DNA of 64,000 bases from contig JANTQA010000048.1 in NCBI GenBank assembly GCA_027625915.1, positions 5,270,001 through 5,334,000 on the forward strand, written 5' to 3'. The position numbers and the translations under genes are program-made. The stretch is from Anaeramoeba flamelloides (Eukaryota; Metamonada; Anaeramoebidae). Positions 24,843-38,051 of this stretch are shown here, piece by piece. The notes beneath the pieces were generated by a model, which did no database searches, was not told the origin of the DNA, and was given only the letters and a program-made list of their open reading frames with translations. The first letter of the stretch is position 1. Every line of letters begins with the position of its first letter.

Positions 24843-25743
24843 TAATAAATGATATAAAATCAGGTAAAAGTAAAAAAAATATATTTGAAAAATTTCAGAA
24901 AATGGTTTTTCTGCATTTAATTGTTCAAGATTAGGGATAAAAAAGAATTACATCTGAAAAATTTAAACACTTTTTCAAGTTTATTTTTTTGTTGGGTAAT
25001 TTACGCAAATATAAATCCTCATTTCCAAAATAAGTTTTTTTGTTTTGTGTATTTTCCGAGGTTCTTTTACTTTTTCATCTTCACTGACTTTAGCTGTTTA
25101 TCAACACAAATTTTTTTTTCTTTTGCACTTGTACCACAATTAAAACAAGGTGTTTGTTTTTTACTAGCTATGGTTAAGGTTTGCTTTATTTGACTACTAA
25201 GAATTATAGTGAAAAATTTTTTAAATTTCAGAAATCATTTTTCTGTTAGCATTAGATTCTTTTTATGTTTTTGATTTTTCCGATATATTTTCATCGACAA
25301 CACTCTTACTGTCAGCCCATTTTCCATAAGATATAATGACTTTAATTATTGATATTTGGGAAAGTAAAAGTCTTTGAAAAAAAAATAAATATTGATGTAA
25401 AATTATTGCAAATTTTTTTTAAAATTTTTTTGAAAAATGGACAAAAATCCAGATGTACAATTATAACAGAGATCAAGTATTTGAAAAAAGTTTTTCTTCT
25501 GAGGAAAGTTGGGTTGTTTTTGCATTTTTTTGAAAAGATTAAATGTTCGAACATTATTGAAAACAATTTTTTATAATAGCTAGGAATCTGAAAACCTTTA
25601 TTTACAACAAAATCTCTACCCCCCTCTTGTTACAATACAAAATATAATGCGGTTTTCAATAGTTCACTGAAGGTAAAATCAATTTTGAATTTAAAATTTC
25701 TTGGTGTTTTAAGCACAATTAGAATTTGATAAAAATTATTCTT

Positions 25744-25924
25744 TAAGGTACTAGTCTTGATTATTTTTTTATTGTCCAATTTATAAATAAGGATTACTTT
25801 TCTAGAAATATGTTTAATATTGAAAATAAACCGGCTTTTTCAAATCTAAGGAATTGGGAAAAAATTTTCTCAATCTCGATTAATTTTGTGTAAAAACATT
25901 AAACAAGTTTAATCCCTTTAGGGA
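25744..25924. mobile_element. MITE family 4 (175-180 bp, ACTAGTCT ends), copy 1
   Basis: It starts AAGGTACTAGTCTTGATTAT and ends in a degenerate inverse. The shared core is AATAAGGATTACTT then TCTAGAAATATG then AATATTGAAAATAAA. Copies lie at 28.7, 41.6 and 44.7 kb. It is noncoding. Confidence 0.7.
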
Positions 25925-28716
25925 GTAGCCACGATAAAGTCAAAATTTTCAGTTTTTAAATTTTTTGAGAGGAGACTAGAAAAAAATATTGTTTATTTTT
26001 GATGTGTATCGTTGGTTTTTAGATACAAAGTACTTGTTGAAAAACAATTTATTAATTTAAATTTCAGAAGTAAAATTAAATAACAGAATAGAATGTCAAG
26101 TTGATATGTTTTATCTACTTCGGAGAATGTTAGATGGGTGTCCTTTTGTTCTTATCTCAACATTCTATTGTGCTATTTTTTTTTTTATGTTTAAAAATAT
26201 ATGAACCAATCGTATTTATAGACCGAAATTTAAATAGTAAAAAACCAAAACTATCTAAATAAAAAATTCAGTTTTCAGATCGAATTGTAAATGTATCGAT
26301 CAGTTAAAGTGTTGGTTTCTGGCACCATACTCTTATGTAAATTGAAATTTCTCTAAAATTTAAAAGGGGAATTATGTAAAATCAATAAAAAAAAAAAAAA
26401 AAAAAAGGAATTGAAAACAATCTTTAGATCTAACATTTTTTGTGAAATGTTTTGAATTGAAACTATTATTGTTATAAAATGATTGTTAATAGTGATTTTT
26501 TTCACTTGAAGATAGTTTGAAATATAGAATGTGTTTAATGTTATCTAATGTACTGGATATTTACATTGATTGTAAACCAAAGATAATAATAAGTTGAGAT
26601 TCAAAAGATAATTTCAAAAATATAAAGTATTGTACAGTAAATATTCATTCTACCACATATCAATTCCAAAATTAAAATAAATTTATCTTTTGATCAGATC
26701 ACTGGTTAAATTACTATTTTTTTTATTTCTTTTTCTAAATTAATTGTTTTTATATAAGATCTTTGGGTTGATCCAAATTATGTATTTTTCGAATTCTAAA
26801 ATGTGATAAAATAATTCGAAAAGTTCTAAAGTATTTAATTGGAATTGATTTTTAATTTTCGTATGAATACCAATATCATGGTTTTTAATTTAAATTTCAT
26901 ATATAATAATCCCACAATTCCCAAATATTATACTTTTTTTTATAATATTGATTGAGAATTGAAATAATAAAATTCTCATATATATGTAGAATGGAATAAT
27001 TATTATGAATTCAAGGATTTTTCTAAAAAAAATATTTAGATGATTATTAATCTTCAGATATTTATTTTTAAGTACTCTTTCCGTGAACAAGAAAAAAGGA
27101 TTATTTGGTTATGTTTTATTATTTTTCTATTTATATATTCTAAAACTATAATGTTTCAAAAGTCAAAAAAATATTCTATTGAAAAATTTATAAATAGAAA
27201 TCAGTCAAAATTATCAAAAATTTATTTTGAAATGAAATAAGATAAAATCTTTTTTGATTTTTCTGTTTATTAAAAATACAAAAGAATTTTACTATTTTTT
27301 TTTTTTATTTGTCATTTTAACAAAAAAAGAAATTTTTGTAGAAACCTTGAAAATTTTTATAACAACGAGTTAAAATATTGTTAATTTTTTTTCTTGAATA
27401 AAAAGAAGACAAAAAATAGTAAAAAATAGCGACTACATGATGTAAATAACAAACTTTGACAACATTTAAATCATTACAAAAATTTAAATCGTGTTTTTTT
27501 TTCAGACTTGTGTATTTGAAGATAGAAAGGAACATATATATTCTTGGATCAGATTGAAATTGACTTTAGAAGTTAGATATTTTATTAAAGTAAATAATTC
27601 AATAATATTCAAAGCTTTTGGTTTCATTATAAATCTTCTCATAATTACAAAATTTCTGAGATAAAAAAGATTGTTTTATAAAAAATACAAAAAATGAAAG
27701 TTTTTTCTTTTTTTTTTTGTCAAGAAAAATTTGAATATAATCTTTCAATATTTTCATAATTCTGTTTTTCAATTTCTTGAAAGAACGCTATTTCACATTT
27801 ATATGCTATTTTCATCCTATTGGTTTCATTTCTTTTAGTTCTACAGTTTGCCAATATTTTTTATATGAGTTATATTTTACTAATGAGTTCAAATAAAAAA
27901 CTCGAGTTATTTACACCACTAATAGAAATGATATTTTTTTTATTTATTCAAATTTGGTGAATAAATGAATAAATATTGATTTCAAAGGTTCTGAATTTGT
28001 TCTCTGATTGGTAAAAAATAAAACCAAGTGCTTAAAAGTACTTGTTGATTTTATTCAAATTAAGGTTTCGCTAGAGGTATTTTAGAATTCAAATTGGAAA
28101 AAATTTCTTTTGATTATTATTTTTTTCTATATAGGACTCTCGATTTCATTTAGCTTTCGATTGATTACACAAAAAATCAAACCAAAATAAAAAGTGCCAA
28201 ACAAATAAAGTGAGATCACAAATTACAATCTCTTTCTTTGAGAAGTTCCATTTGTTAAAAAAAAATAGAAAGGGAAGATGATGTGAAATTTTTTTCCCAT
28301 TTATTATTCAAATACTAGTAAAGTATGAAATCTTGGTAGTTTTCTTGTGTTTTTAGTTCCAAAAGTTTGTATTTGTATTGTTTCTATTATAAAAGAACTT
28401 TCTCTTGGTGATGAAATCTGTCTCATTTTCTTGGGTTTTTACAGATCAATAGTTTGGAAGTAATGTATTGCTTTCAAAATCTTATCTTCTTACCATTGTG
28501 GGTTGAAAACTTGAGAGTTACTCTGGGTAATTTTTTTTTTTTCTTTTTCTTTTCCGTTTTTTGGTTGAATGAGGTTTTTGTTTTTTTTTTTTTGATGTTT
28601 ATGATTTTCTTTTGGTTCTTCTTTTTTGAGAACTGTGTGTCAGTTTTTTTTTTTTTTTGACTCTGTGTATTTTTATTGATTTTCTTTCATTGTTTGAGTG
28701 TCTTTAAGTTCATAAA

Positions 28717-28886
28717 TGAGTCTCTATTATTTTTTTTTTGTCCAATTTCTTAATAAAGATTCCTTATCTAGAAATATGTTAAATTTTGAAAATAAAAAGG
28801 GTTTTATAATCTAAGTAATTTTACAAAAACAATTATCAACCAATATGAAATTTAGGTTAAAAATTTTAATAGAGACTAGTCCCTTA
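28717..28886. mobile_element. MITE family 4, copy 2
   Basis: It has the same core (TCCTTATCTAGAAATATG, TTTTGAAAATAAAA). The right end AGAGACTAGTCCCTT is the best preserved and gives the family's terminal sequence as AAGGGACTAGTCTCT. Confidence 0.7.
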
Positions 28887-30291
28887 ATAATAATAATTTT
28901 TTTTTAATTAACACGAAAAAAAATCAAAGAAATAAAAAACTATTTTGAAAGTGAAATTTGGATAAAAAATATGAAAAATAATCAGAGGGTATCTAAATCA
29001 AAAAATCAAAAAAAATCAAAGAAGGGTTTTTTCTTTTTTACTAAATTTTTTGAAAATTCTTGAATAATTTGGAATATTTTTATGTAGTAAAAAAAAGCAA
29101 ATTTGTTTTTATTTTAGAATGGAAACCTTTGGAAATTTTTGTTCTCAAATTTTCAACAGAAAATTCGAAAATTTTGATTGGTTAGTGTAGAGAAACTTAA
29201 TTTAAGAAACAAATTTTTCAAAAATTTATGAAAAAATCAGAACAAAAAGAATAATCCAAACAATTAAAATTTCTTTTAGTAGTAAACTCCTATTATAATT
29301 AAGAAAGAAATGTTTTTTTTTTTTCATTTTAAATCAGGATTATGAAGAAATAATTTTTTGAAAAATCCTATTAGAAACAAGAGAACAAAACTCAAATTTT
29401 GTGTATCAATCAAGTAAAAACTTAATTTATAAGATTTATCATCACACCATAGAATCAAATTTTTTTTCACATTTCCATTACACCTTCATTATTTATTCAT
29501 TTTGAAATGGAATCTAAAATTGAAGTTTTTTTTAAAAATTTTTATTTACAGGACAAATTCTTAATAAGTATATTTTTCAATAGATTTTAGAGAACACATC
29601 TCCTGACAAACCCAAAACTTGACTGAAAAGTGTTTTGTTCTGTTTTTATGAATAGGAATTAAATACCTATGTTTGAATTTGTAATGAGACATTATTTTCA
29701 CTTCCTTTTTCTTGTTTGTCTTTTAATAATTAAATTCTCAAAGAAATGGGTTGTAAAAAGTGTTTTTGTTGGATAGGAAAATGAAAAAAAAAGAAAAAGT
29801 AAAAAAATTTCATTTAGTAATTAATTACATTTAAAAATTTCGAATATTCTTTTATTTTTTGAAAAGACGGCAAAAGATCCAAAGGAAAAGTAATAAAATT
29901 GATTAAAAACGAATATACTCAATTGAAAAACCATAATTGTGTTTTAAAATATGAATTGCTATTTTTTCTGTATGGATATTTATAATGGAATTAAAATCAA
30001 AATAATTAAAAATATTCAAAAAGAACCAAATAAGGGATAAAGTAAGTCTCAAACTATTGTGTACTGATAAAAATAGTTCTTTTTGAATTTTAAAAAGTTT
30101 TTTTTTGATTTGTTGAATAAAAAATAAAATACTTTTTTTAGGTTTTGGTGAAAAAAAGAAAAAAAATTCAATTCAAAAAGTGAAGTTAAATGATCCTATT
30201 AGGTTTATAAAGTCTATTTCATTGCTTATCTGATTAAAAAAAAATAAATTCAACATGTTAGATCCAAAAAAAAGAGCTAGAATATAAAATA

Positions 30292-30364
30292 CTCTCCCGG
30301 GTGGGCTCGAACCACCGACCTCCAGATTAACAGTCTGTTGCGCTGCCAACTGCGCCACGGAAGA
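30292..30364 (-). tRNA. trnN-GUU: tRNA-Asn (anticodon GUU)
   Basis: 73 nt, no intron. The acceptor stem TCTTCCG pairs with CGGGAGA (one G-T wobble). The D stem is GCGC/GCGC. The anticodon loop CTGTTAA sits on ACAGA/TCTGG, with one A-G mismatch at 27-43. The T arm GGTGG-TTCGAGC-CCACC is perfect. The GTT anticodon reads Asn codons. It is transcribed towards the left. Confidence 0.95.
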
Positions 30365-32388
30365 ATACATTAAAATTGTTAATTTTTTATTAATAATATG
30401 TAAATATTATATACAACAATTAAAAAATACAACATAACCTCTAATTAAAAAATATAATCATAACTACTAATTTTTTATCATTTTATCAATATATTCCAAC
30501 AAATTACATCAAAAAACCAACAAAACATGTAAAAAAATATTTTTCTTGATTGTCAAATAATAAATCGCAAAATATTCTCTTAATTTTTAATTAATGTTAT
30601 TAAAATAAAGATCCAACCACAAAACAAAATTCACTTTTTCCTGAATCATATATTCACATCAAAATCAAAAACACTAATTAAATAAATCTAATCAATTTAT
30701 TAACCCTGTTTCGCTTTTCAAAATTTGCAAAATCCAAAACTTCCTCCTTATGATTCAAAAATTTCACTAATTTCCCATTTTTTCCCATTTTTTCTCAACA
30801 TTTTTTCGGTTTATTTTAAGAACAAACTGATGATCTTAAAACATCTTGTTTATTCCAAAATTGTTTCTAATTTTGATAAACTCACTAATTTTTTCAAACA
30901 AAGAGTTGTCTCAACAACGGATTGAAAGTCTTTAAGGTTTCAAAACAAAAAATAACTTTAAATACTTTGGTTAGTTTAAAGATCTTGGTGATATTTTTTT
31001 AATCAATTGAAAGATATAGTTAAATAGGAAACAGTAACTAAAGAAAGCCTCATAATGTAGAAAGTGAACAATATTGATTTTTAAAAGGATGAGTGGATCT
31101 AAGAATGTACTTTCTGATATTAAGAATGCCTTTGAAAAAAAATTAAGAATGTTTTTTGTTCAAAAAAAAAAAGAATTCAAAATTTGAAATCCTTATTTCT
31201 GAAGATTCTTCAAACAAAATAGAATTTTCAGCTTCTAAATTCTTTCCTCAAATATCAAATTAAAACATTATTGTTCAAAAGTTTTCTGATTTCTTGATTT
31301 GAAAAAAATGATTTTCAAGAATGAGTTATCTCTTCGAAATTAAAATTAAAAGATTATCATTGTAGAAAAATTTAATAGTTTTGGTTTTAAAAATAGAAAA
31401 AAACTCAATTCATGAATAAATAAAACTTTAATTGGATTTTATCTTCTTGATTGTGTTGGAAAATTGGGAAAAAAATATTGTATGAAAATTCTACAAATAT
31501 AAAAGAATTTTTATAGTGAGAAATATGAGAAAATAATATTTCTTTCGGATTTTTAAATGGTGAAATAAATATAATCAGTAAGTGAAAAAGAACTAAAAAA
31601 ATAAATAAAAAAATAATTAATTCTATTTCAAAAATTGTTATTAAACTTCTACAATATATTAAAATATATCATATTATTTATCTAAACTCTGTTTCAGTCA
31701 AAGGTGGCCATTGTTTTTTTCAAATATCAATTAATTTATTTAATTGACCTTTGAAGAAAAAATAAGAAATAATCAGAATAATAAACACCAAAGAACTGTT
31801 GATATATGTCTGAAAAAAAAACTAATTAATCAATGAATATATTTTCTTAAAAATTGAAAAACTCAAATTCTTTGGTCATATTGAGAAATACAACTATGTT
31901 CTTTTTGAACTTCTACTGGCATTTGAATAATTAATAGGAAACAATTTCCACTTCATTTGCTACCCTTTTTTTTTAGAAACCAATTCCCCAAACGAATTGT
32001 GTTGGTATTTGTGTTCTCTATTTGAAAAAGGAAATAAAAATAAAGTGAAAATTTTTTACATATATTAAACAAATATCAGTAACAGATCAAAGATCGAATA
32101 GAATTCCAATAGAAACCAATATCATATCTCAACAATCTTTTACATGGTTTCAATAACCTTAGAATAACACATTTTTACCAAGCGACTATTGATCTTGCAA
32201 TAAAATAAATTTTTGCAACAGAATTAGGTTTTTTAAAAAAAATCCAAGAAAAAAAACAAAAATGTGAAAAAATGATTTCAATTTGAAAATTTCCAAAATA
32301 AAATTTTTCTTCTAATATCTAACCAAAACCTTTAAACACACGTATTCCACACATTAAAACTGGGATCCTCTGACTGAAAAATAGTTTT

Positions 32389-32588
32389 TACAGCCAGTTC
32401 CACTTTTAAGGCACAAACTTTCAACCAAATTTAAGGCACAAAAAAAACCTCAAATTCAAGAAAAAATTTGGAATTTTTTTTTTACAATTTATTTTACTAG
32501 AATCTGAATGTTGTTCCTTAATTTGAGATTTTTTTTGTACTTTAAATTCCCTTAGCAGTTTGTACCTTAAAAGTGGAACTGACTGTAT
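32389..32588. mobile_element. MITE family 3, copy 2
   Basis: It has near-perfect ends: CAGCCAGTTCCACTTTTAAG at the left and CTTAAAAGTGGAACTGACTG at the right, each next to TA. The interior carries CAAATTTAAGGCACAAAA and a partial inverse. The CAGT-like ends with flanking TA fit a Tc1/mariner-derived MITE. An AT microsatellite follows directly. Confidence 0.85.
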
Positions 32589-33204
32589 ATATATATATAT
32601 ATATATATTGGGGAGACGTCTCACAATATATTGAAATTTTGAAATCAAAATATCATTCACTGCTCTATTTGAAAAAATAATCAAAATAAAACTGAGGAAT
32701 TCTATAAAGATTCGATCTTTAAACCTAAATTATTCAATCTAAAGAGTTTTTTATTATTATTTTTTCATTTTTTTTACATTTTCTTAGATGAGCCAAGAAT
32801 ACTATTCGGTTTTTAATTTTCTTTTCATAGAAAGGTTATAATTAACTCTGAAACCGAATGAAGAAAAGATTATTTTATAAAATGTTATCAGTCATAAAAA
32901 TATTATTGGACCAAATAAGATCTTTATCAAACAATAATATTCAAGGTGAAAAGAACTTTTGGTACAGAAAAGAAAATGAAAGGAAAAAAAAAAAAAATAA
33001 AAATTAATTGTAAAATTTTAGATAACTTCTAAATGAAATAATAAGTTTTTTTGAAGTCACATAATCAATTATTTTATTTAAAGATATCTTCAAAAAAATT
33101 CAGAAGGTTTTTTTTTTTCAAATATGGTATTAATTGAAGAGACATTCAAATTAAAAGATTTGAATGTTCAATATTTTTCAATTTTTATTTATAAGAGAAT
33201 TTTC

Positions 33205-33592
33205 CATTAGACAAGAGTAAATAAGGAATGTTGTAAAAAATAGAGTTTTTACAATTTTAGAGATAAATATAGAGCACCATTCATTTATCCAAATTTTGTA
33301 ATAGTAAATCTAATATCTGATCATCTTAATAAACTAAGAACAATTTTAATCAAAAAATCGTTTAGCAAACAACAATCTTTCAATTTTTTAAAAAAATTCA
33401 TTTTTCAAACAAAGTATTAATATTTGCCAAACGATTTTATATTGAAAACACCTTAAAGATGAAAAATCAAAACGGGTATTTTGTTTACTTTTACCAAAAT
33501 TTGGATAAATACATGGAACTCTTTATTTATCTCTAAAATTAAAAAAAACTCTATTTTTTACAACACTCCTTATTTACTCTTGTGTTATCTGA
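33205..33592. mobile_element. MITE family 6 (long 90-bp inverted arms), copy 1
   Basis: The arm at about 33212-33302 (AAGAGTAAATAAGGAATGTT ... ATTTATCCAAATTTTG) is inverted at about 33497-33593. It could fold into a long stem with a 190-bp loop. A diverged copy lies at 43503-43850. Confidence 0.75.
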
Positions 33593-33669
33593 AATTATTT
33601 TTTTCAAAAAAAAAAATAAAAAAAAAGTGATGAAAAACTCACCGATGCTAAAAATTTATTATATATATA

Positions 33670-35168
33670 TATATCCCTTAGCACCCCAAATAACCTAAAA
33701 ACATTTCAAACAAAAATTTTAATTTGTAATGTTATCAAAGGATAATAAGATATAGAATTAATAAACAATTATCTTAGTAGGAAAATTTTATAATTAAAAA
33801 TTGTATAGTTACTTAAAATAAAAAAATAACTTGTAAAAAAATTTCAAACATCGGGAATTTTTTTTTGGTTATTGTGATTTTATTATTTTTTCAAATTTTG
33901 TCACAATAAATTTTTTTTTTTGAAAAGTTTATCTAGACAACAAAAACCTCTTAGTTTTAACATTTAAAACATATCATACTTAACTGGAAAAATTTTTGGG
34001 GGCCCTTTGCACCCCAAAATTGCCTAAAATGCTTAATTAAATAATTTATTCATTATAAAAGATATTATAACATCACATAGGAAATTTGTTTTATCTACTG
34101 ATTACCATTCAATATCAATATCTATATTAGATTCTAAATAATTTAAAAATAAAAAAAAATATAAATTAAATTAGAAAAAAAAATCAAATTTTTTTTCATT
34201 GCAAAATTTTACAATTTTTTCAACAAGATTTTTTATCAATTTTAAATGATTTGGCTAATAGTTCGAGTCAGATTAATAATTGTTGTTTTTTTTTATTTTT
34301 TACAATTTTTTAATTTAGGAATTTTTAAAATCTAGACATAAAATAAACAATATTGTTGAATTAGAGACCATAGATCATAACTTATCTAACAAGATCTGGA
34401 TTAATTTATTAAGGAAAAATCCAAATATCGCAAATATATTTTTATTCAAATTTTTACGAATAACAAAATGCAATAAAAAAAATTTGGGTACGGTAATTAT
34501 TTTATTATATTGGAATAATATTTAAGAGTTATTTTTTATTTTATTTTAAATTTAAATATAAATATTTTATCGATTAAAAAGTAATTTATATTTTTTTTAT
34601 TCCAATTTAATAAATTGAAATTATTTTACATTTTGTTTTTTTTTTTTTGATTTTCAATTATTATCTATTGCTTAAATAAAAGTTTTAGAATATTAATCAT
34701 ATTAAAAATTTAATTTTGGCCTAAAGAAATCAATTTCATTTTTCTCTTATTTGGATATTTGAAAATTTTTCTAAAAAACAAAAATTAAATTTCAAAGTAA
34801 TTTATTTTTTTATTTATTTTTTTTATCATAAAATTAGCAAAATTGTTTGGTGGTTATTATTAATAAACTAACGTGTTGAGTTTTGAATTACTATTAATGT
34901 AATAAAATTTCTGATTTAAAAAAATAAAATAAAAATAAAAATCTTTAAAAAAAATGTAAAAATGAATAATTATTATTTTTTTTTTCAATTTCAAAAAAAA
35001 AGCAATAACTTAACTGCTTTATCTTTGAACTATTTTGACTTTTTTATTATAATTCAAATCTGGATTAAAGACAAATAAGAAAATTAATATATTAGTAGAT
35101 CAATATCATTTTAAATCTAATTTAAAAAACTTGATGAAATTTAGGCAAATCCGGGGTGCTAAGGGATA
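33670..35168. mobile_element. 1.5-kb inverted-repeat element (ATCCCTTAGCACCCC ends)
   Basis: The left end ATCCCTTAGCACCCC (33674) is matched by GGGGTGCTAAGGGAT at 35153-35167. A second left-type end (CCCTTTGCACCCCAAAAT) lies at about 34002, so it may be two copies or an internal duplication. At 1.5 kb it could once have coded for a transposase. The only open frame of note is the exon-like 34319-34492. Confidence 0.6.
34319..34492 (+). CDS. Isolated exon-like frame, 58 codons, unknown
   Basis: This is an open frame bounded by a good acceptor (TTTAATTTAG) and donor (GTAATT), exactly 58 codons long. The composition is less homopolymeric than its surroundings and reads as a plausible helical protein segment (LETIDHNLSNKIWINLLRKN). 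I do not recognise it and could not find partner exons nearby. It lies inside the element with TTAGCACCCC ends, so it could be a piece of an old transposase or an exon of a host gene split by insertions. It could also be chance. Confidence 0.3.
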
Positions 35169-35189
35169 TAAACTAAAATTCAAAATTTT

Positions 35190-35705
35190 CGACACAGCTA
35201 AAACGTTACAAACAATCACTAAAATACAATTTCATTTAAAATCGGAGATAATTTTGATTTTTGTAAAATATGAAAATCATTTTTTCATCTTTTTGTTTTT
35301 GTTTTCATTTCATTGTTTGAATTACGAAATTTGCTTTGTTGGATCAAAAAATTTTTTCAACCATTGGTATTAGGTTAAAGCCAAGTTGTTCAAAATAGAA
35401 GAACTCAAATAAAATTAGTTGGTAGTATCTAACCATTTGATCGATCAATATTCCTAATAGAATTTTAACAAATTTACTAATGTATTTTTTTGTTTTGCTC
35501 TCTCCAAAATTTTTAACACACCTTTGATTTATTTGTATTGATAATTATTTATTTATTGTTTTCTGAGTATTGTAATTTATAAAAAAGTGTTAACATTTCA
35601 ATTAGTGAATGGTTCTAATTTGGTATTTCTTCTTGAATTGATTAAATAAGTTTTTTTTTTCACAAATCGAATTTTGGTGTGTTAAAAATTTTGAATTGGG
35701 GTTTA
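35190..35705 (+). mobile_element. Dispersed 0.5-0.7 kb element, copy 2
   Basis: This is the inverse of the copy at 3245-3960. It contains GGAGATAATTTTGATTTTTG, TTGGTAGTATCTAA, AATTTGGTATTTCTTCTTGA and ATTTTGGTGTGTTAAAAATT. It begins about 20 bp after the right end of the 1.5-kb element and ends next to an AT microsatellite. Confidence 0.6.
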
Positions 35706-36004
35706 TATATATATATATATATAAAAACTCCATTTTACTCAAATATCCCAGCCAAAAAGGAAAAAGTCACTTTATTTTTAAGAATTAACTATACTTACAT
35801 TGTTTAGAAATACGAGAAATAATAAATTATGGATTAGAATCAATAATAATAAAAGAAAAGCCTGAACAAACCATAAATTTTAAAAAAAAAATGTTAAAAA
35901 AATTTTTTTGCCCTTTTCATTGTAATTACCAATTCAAAATTCTTAATTTCTTTAGGAAATTAAAATTTTTGAGAATAAGATTTTTTACTTGTAAATATAT
36001 AAAT

Positions 36005-36250
36005 TTTAAAAGAACACACAAGACTCAATTTTCTTAATGCTAATTTTGAGTTTCAAACATGTTTTTTTTTCAAATTTAATTTTAAAAAATAAAAAAAATA
36101 ATAAAAAAAATAATACAAAAAAAAATACAAAATTAAAAAAAATGATTTTGATCTAAAAATTGAAATTTTAGTTTGAGAAGAATAATGAATAAAACTCAAA
36201 GAAAGTATTCTATTGGTTCAATAAAACTGCCCCCCTTTGGCTGAAAAAGA
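36005..36250 (-). mobile_element. Element family 5, partial inverted copy
   Basis: It ends CAATAAAACTGCCCCCCTTTG then GCTGAAAAAGAG, the complement of the family's left terminus. The ACTCAAAGAAAGTATTCTAT block matches the subterminal region of the copy at 20190. It is directly followed by an AT microsatellite (about 36257-36290). Confidence 0.65.
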
Positions 36251-36251
36251 G

Positions 36252-36292
<41 letters not shown>

Positions 36293-36398
36293 CCTAAATG
36301 TAAATTTAACAATTAATATTTAGAATTTTACTTTACTAAAAAAATATAGAACACAATTATTAATATTTTATGGAAAAAAAGGGATTATATATATATAT

Positions 36399-37149
36399 TA
36401 GGAAAAAAAATCCTGGACAAGATTTTTAATTGTGAATATTAGGAAAATTGTTGTGTTATTTCATTTATTTATAATCAAATCCTCATTTTCAATAAACATT
36501 TTTTTTATGAAGCTAGTAATAAACCTACCTAAAGTTCATCAAAGTACGGTGTCTCTAGAATACTTGAGTAATTTTTTGATAGCCAAAGTAGATCAACTTT
36601 TTTTGAAAAACAATCAAGTTTTATAGACTTTTACTAGAGTTTGGACAATGATAATTTTTATTCTTGTTTTTTTGATTGATTGAATGGTGTTTTGAACAAG
36701 TGTAATTTCATTAATCATCATTCTAATAAGTGGGTGAGTTATAATTTAAAAAGTTTGATTCTTTTCTTTTTATTATTATTTAACAGAGGAGTTTTTAATT
36801 CCTCACATTTGCCCGAATTTCTAAATTATGATTTAGGAATTTTGTTAAAGACTCAAAAATAAATTTATTACACACTAAGGCTAATAAATATGATGAATAT
36901 CTTTTCCTAATAACATCAAAAATAGTAATAATATTATTTTTTAATATATTAGAGATGTTAAATTTTTTTAATTCAGATATCCAGATTTTACAATTATTTT
37001 CATAGGCTGGGTAGTTCCAGTAAAAAGTTTGATTCTTATAAAAAGGTTTTGATTGTTATTAAAGAAATTACACAAAATTTTTACTGTTATTCACAATTAA
37101 AAACAATGTCCGGGATTATAAACATGTCCGGTTATTTTTTTCACTACTT
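36399..37149. mobile_element. MITE family 2, copy 2, interrupted by a LINE tail
   Basis: The left end has lost its outermost bases (starts near AAAAAATCCTGGACAAGA). The right end is GTCCGGTTATTTTTTTCACTA. The interior matches the copies at 21.96 and 38.98 kb. A LINE 3' end is inserted at 36764-37021 with a 16-bp target duplication. Confidence 0.8.
36764..37021 (-). mobile_element. LINE 3' tail with 16-bp target-site duplication
   Basis: About 258 bp, minus orientation. It is homologous to the 3' end of the LINE at 50945-52075 (CTGGGNAGTTCCAG, ATTCAGATATCCAGATTTTA). The plus-strand T-rich start (TTCTTTTTATTATTATT) is its poly-A tail. It is flanked by AAAAAGTTTGATTCTT at 36748-36763 and 37022-37037. 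This is a severe 5' truncation by target-primed reverse transcription. Confidence 0.9.
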
Positions 37150-38051
37150 TAATAATTATTAAATTGGGTAGTCATTTTAAAATTTTATAAATAGAATTAT
37201 GTTTAGTTTCCAGAATTTGTTTATAAAATGAGAAATAAAATAATATGTATTTTACTTTATAAAATAAAAATTTTGGGGTAAAAAAAGTAGAAAAATAATT
37301 TTTAATTGGGGAACCTTACTGAAAATCAAAAGTAAGCTCTTTTAATAAAAGAATAAATAATTAAATAAATGGAAAATGGAGGATTTAAAACAATAGCAGT
37401 TTTTTTTTTTTTTTTATTTTATTTACTGCCTTTTGGTAGGGAATTTTCTCTTTGATTTGTCTATTATTAAAAATTTGTTGAAAAAATTTACTATTCATGG
37501 AATCTCAAAAACCAATTTCAATAATTAAGAAGAATCAATCCATCAAAAACAGTTTGATTGAAAATAATACCATGGATTATGATTTGAAGTTAATTGGTTT
37601 CTTCTTTTAATTGATTTTACTTTTCTTTAACGGTTGGGGTTTCTATTTAAAAATCCACTTTTTCTGTGTTTTTTGATCGATCATATCAAAGTCAAAAATA
37701 AATTAATCGTATTTTAATTTATTCAATTTGATAAATCTTCTTTGTAATTTGGATATTGTGAAGACAATAATAGATTCTTAACAAGATTTATATAATTTTT
37801 GAATATTTATTATTAGATTTTGTTTGATTTTATTTATTTGATCTTTTTTGGAACAATTTTGGATAGTTATTGATTAAAATATATTTTATTCTGGTTTAAT
37901 GTTGTTTAATTTGGTAGTATTTAAGAAACGTTCTATGGTTCAATACATATTTTAAAAGTTCATTAAAAGACAAAAAATGATTATTTATCTAATTTTTTAT
38001 TGAATAAGTGCTGTCGAATTTCAATAATCTATAAATCAGGAATAGACACAA

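Noticed and set aside
35131-35373. 80-codon plus-strand frame
   Set aside because: It spans the end of one transposon and the start of another, and is not conserved in the second copy at 3.2-3.9 kb.
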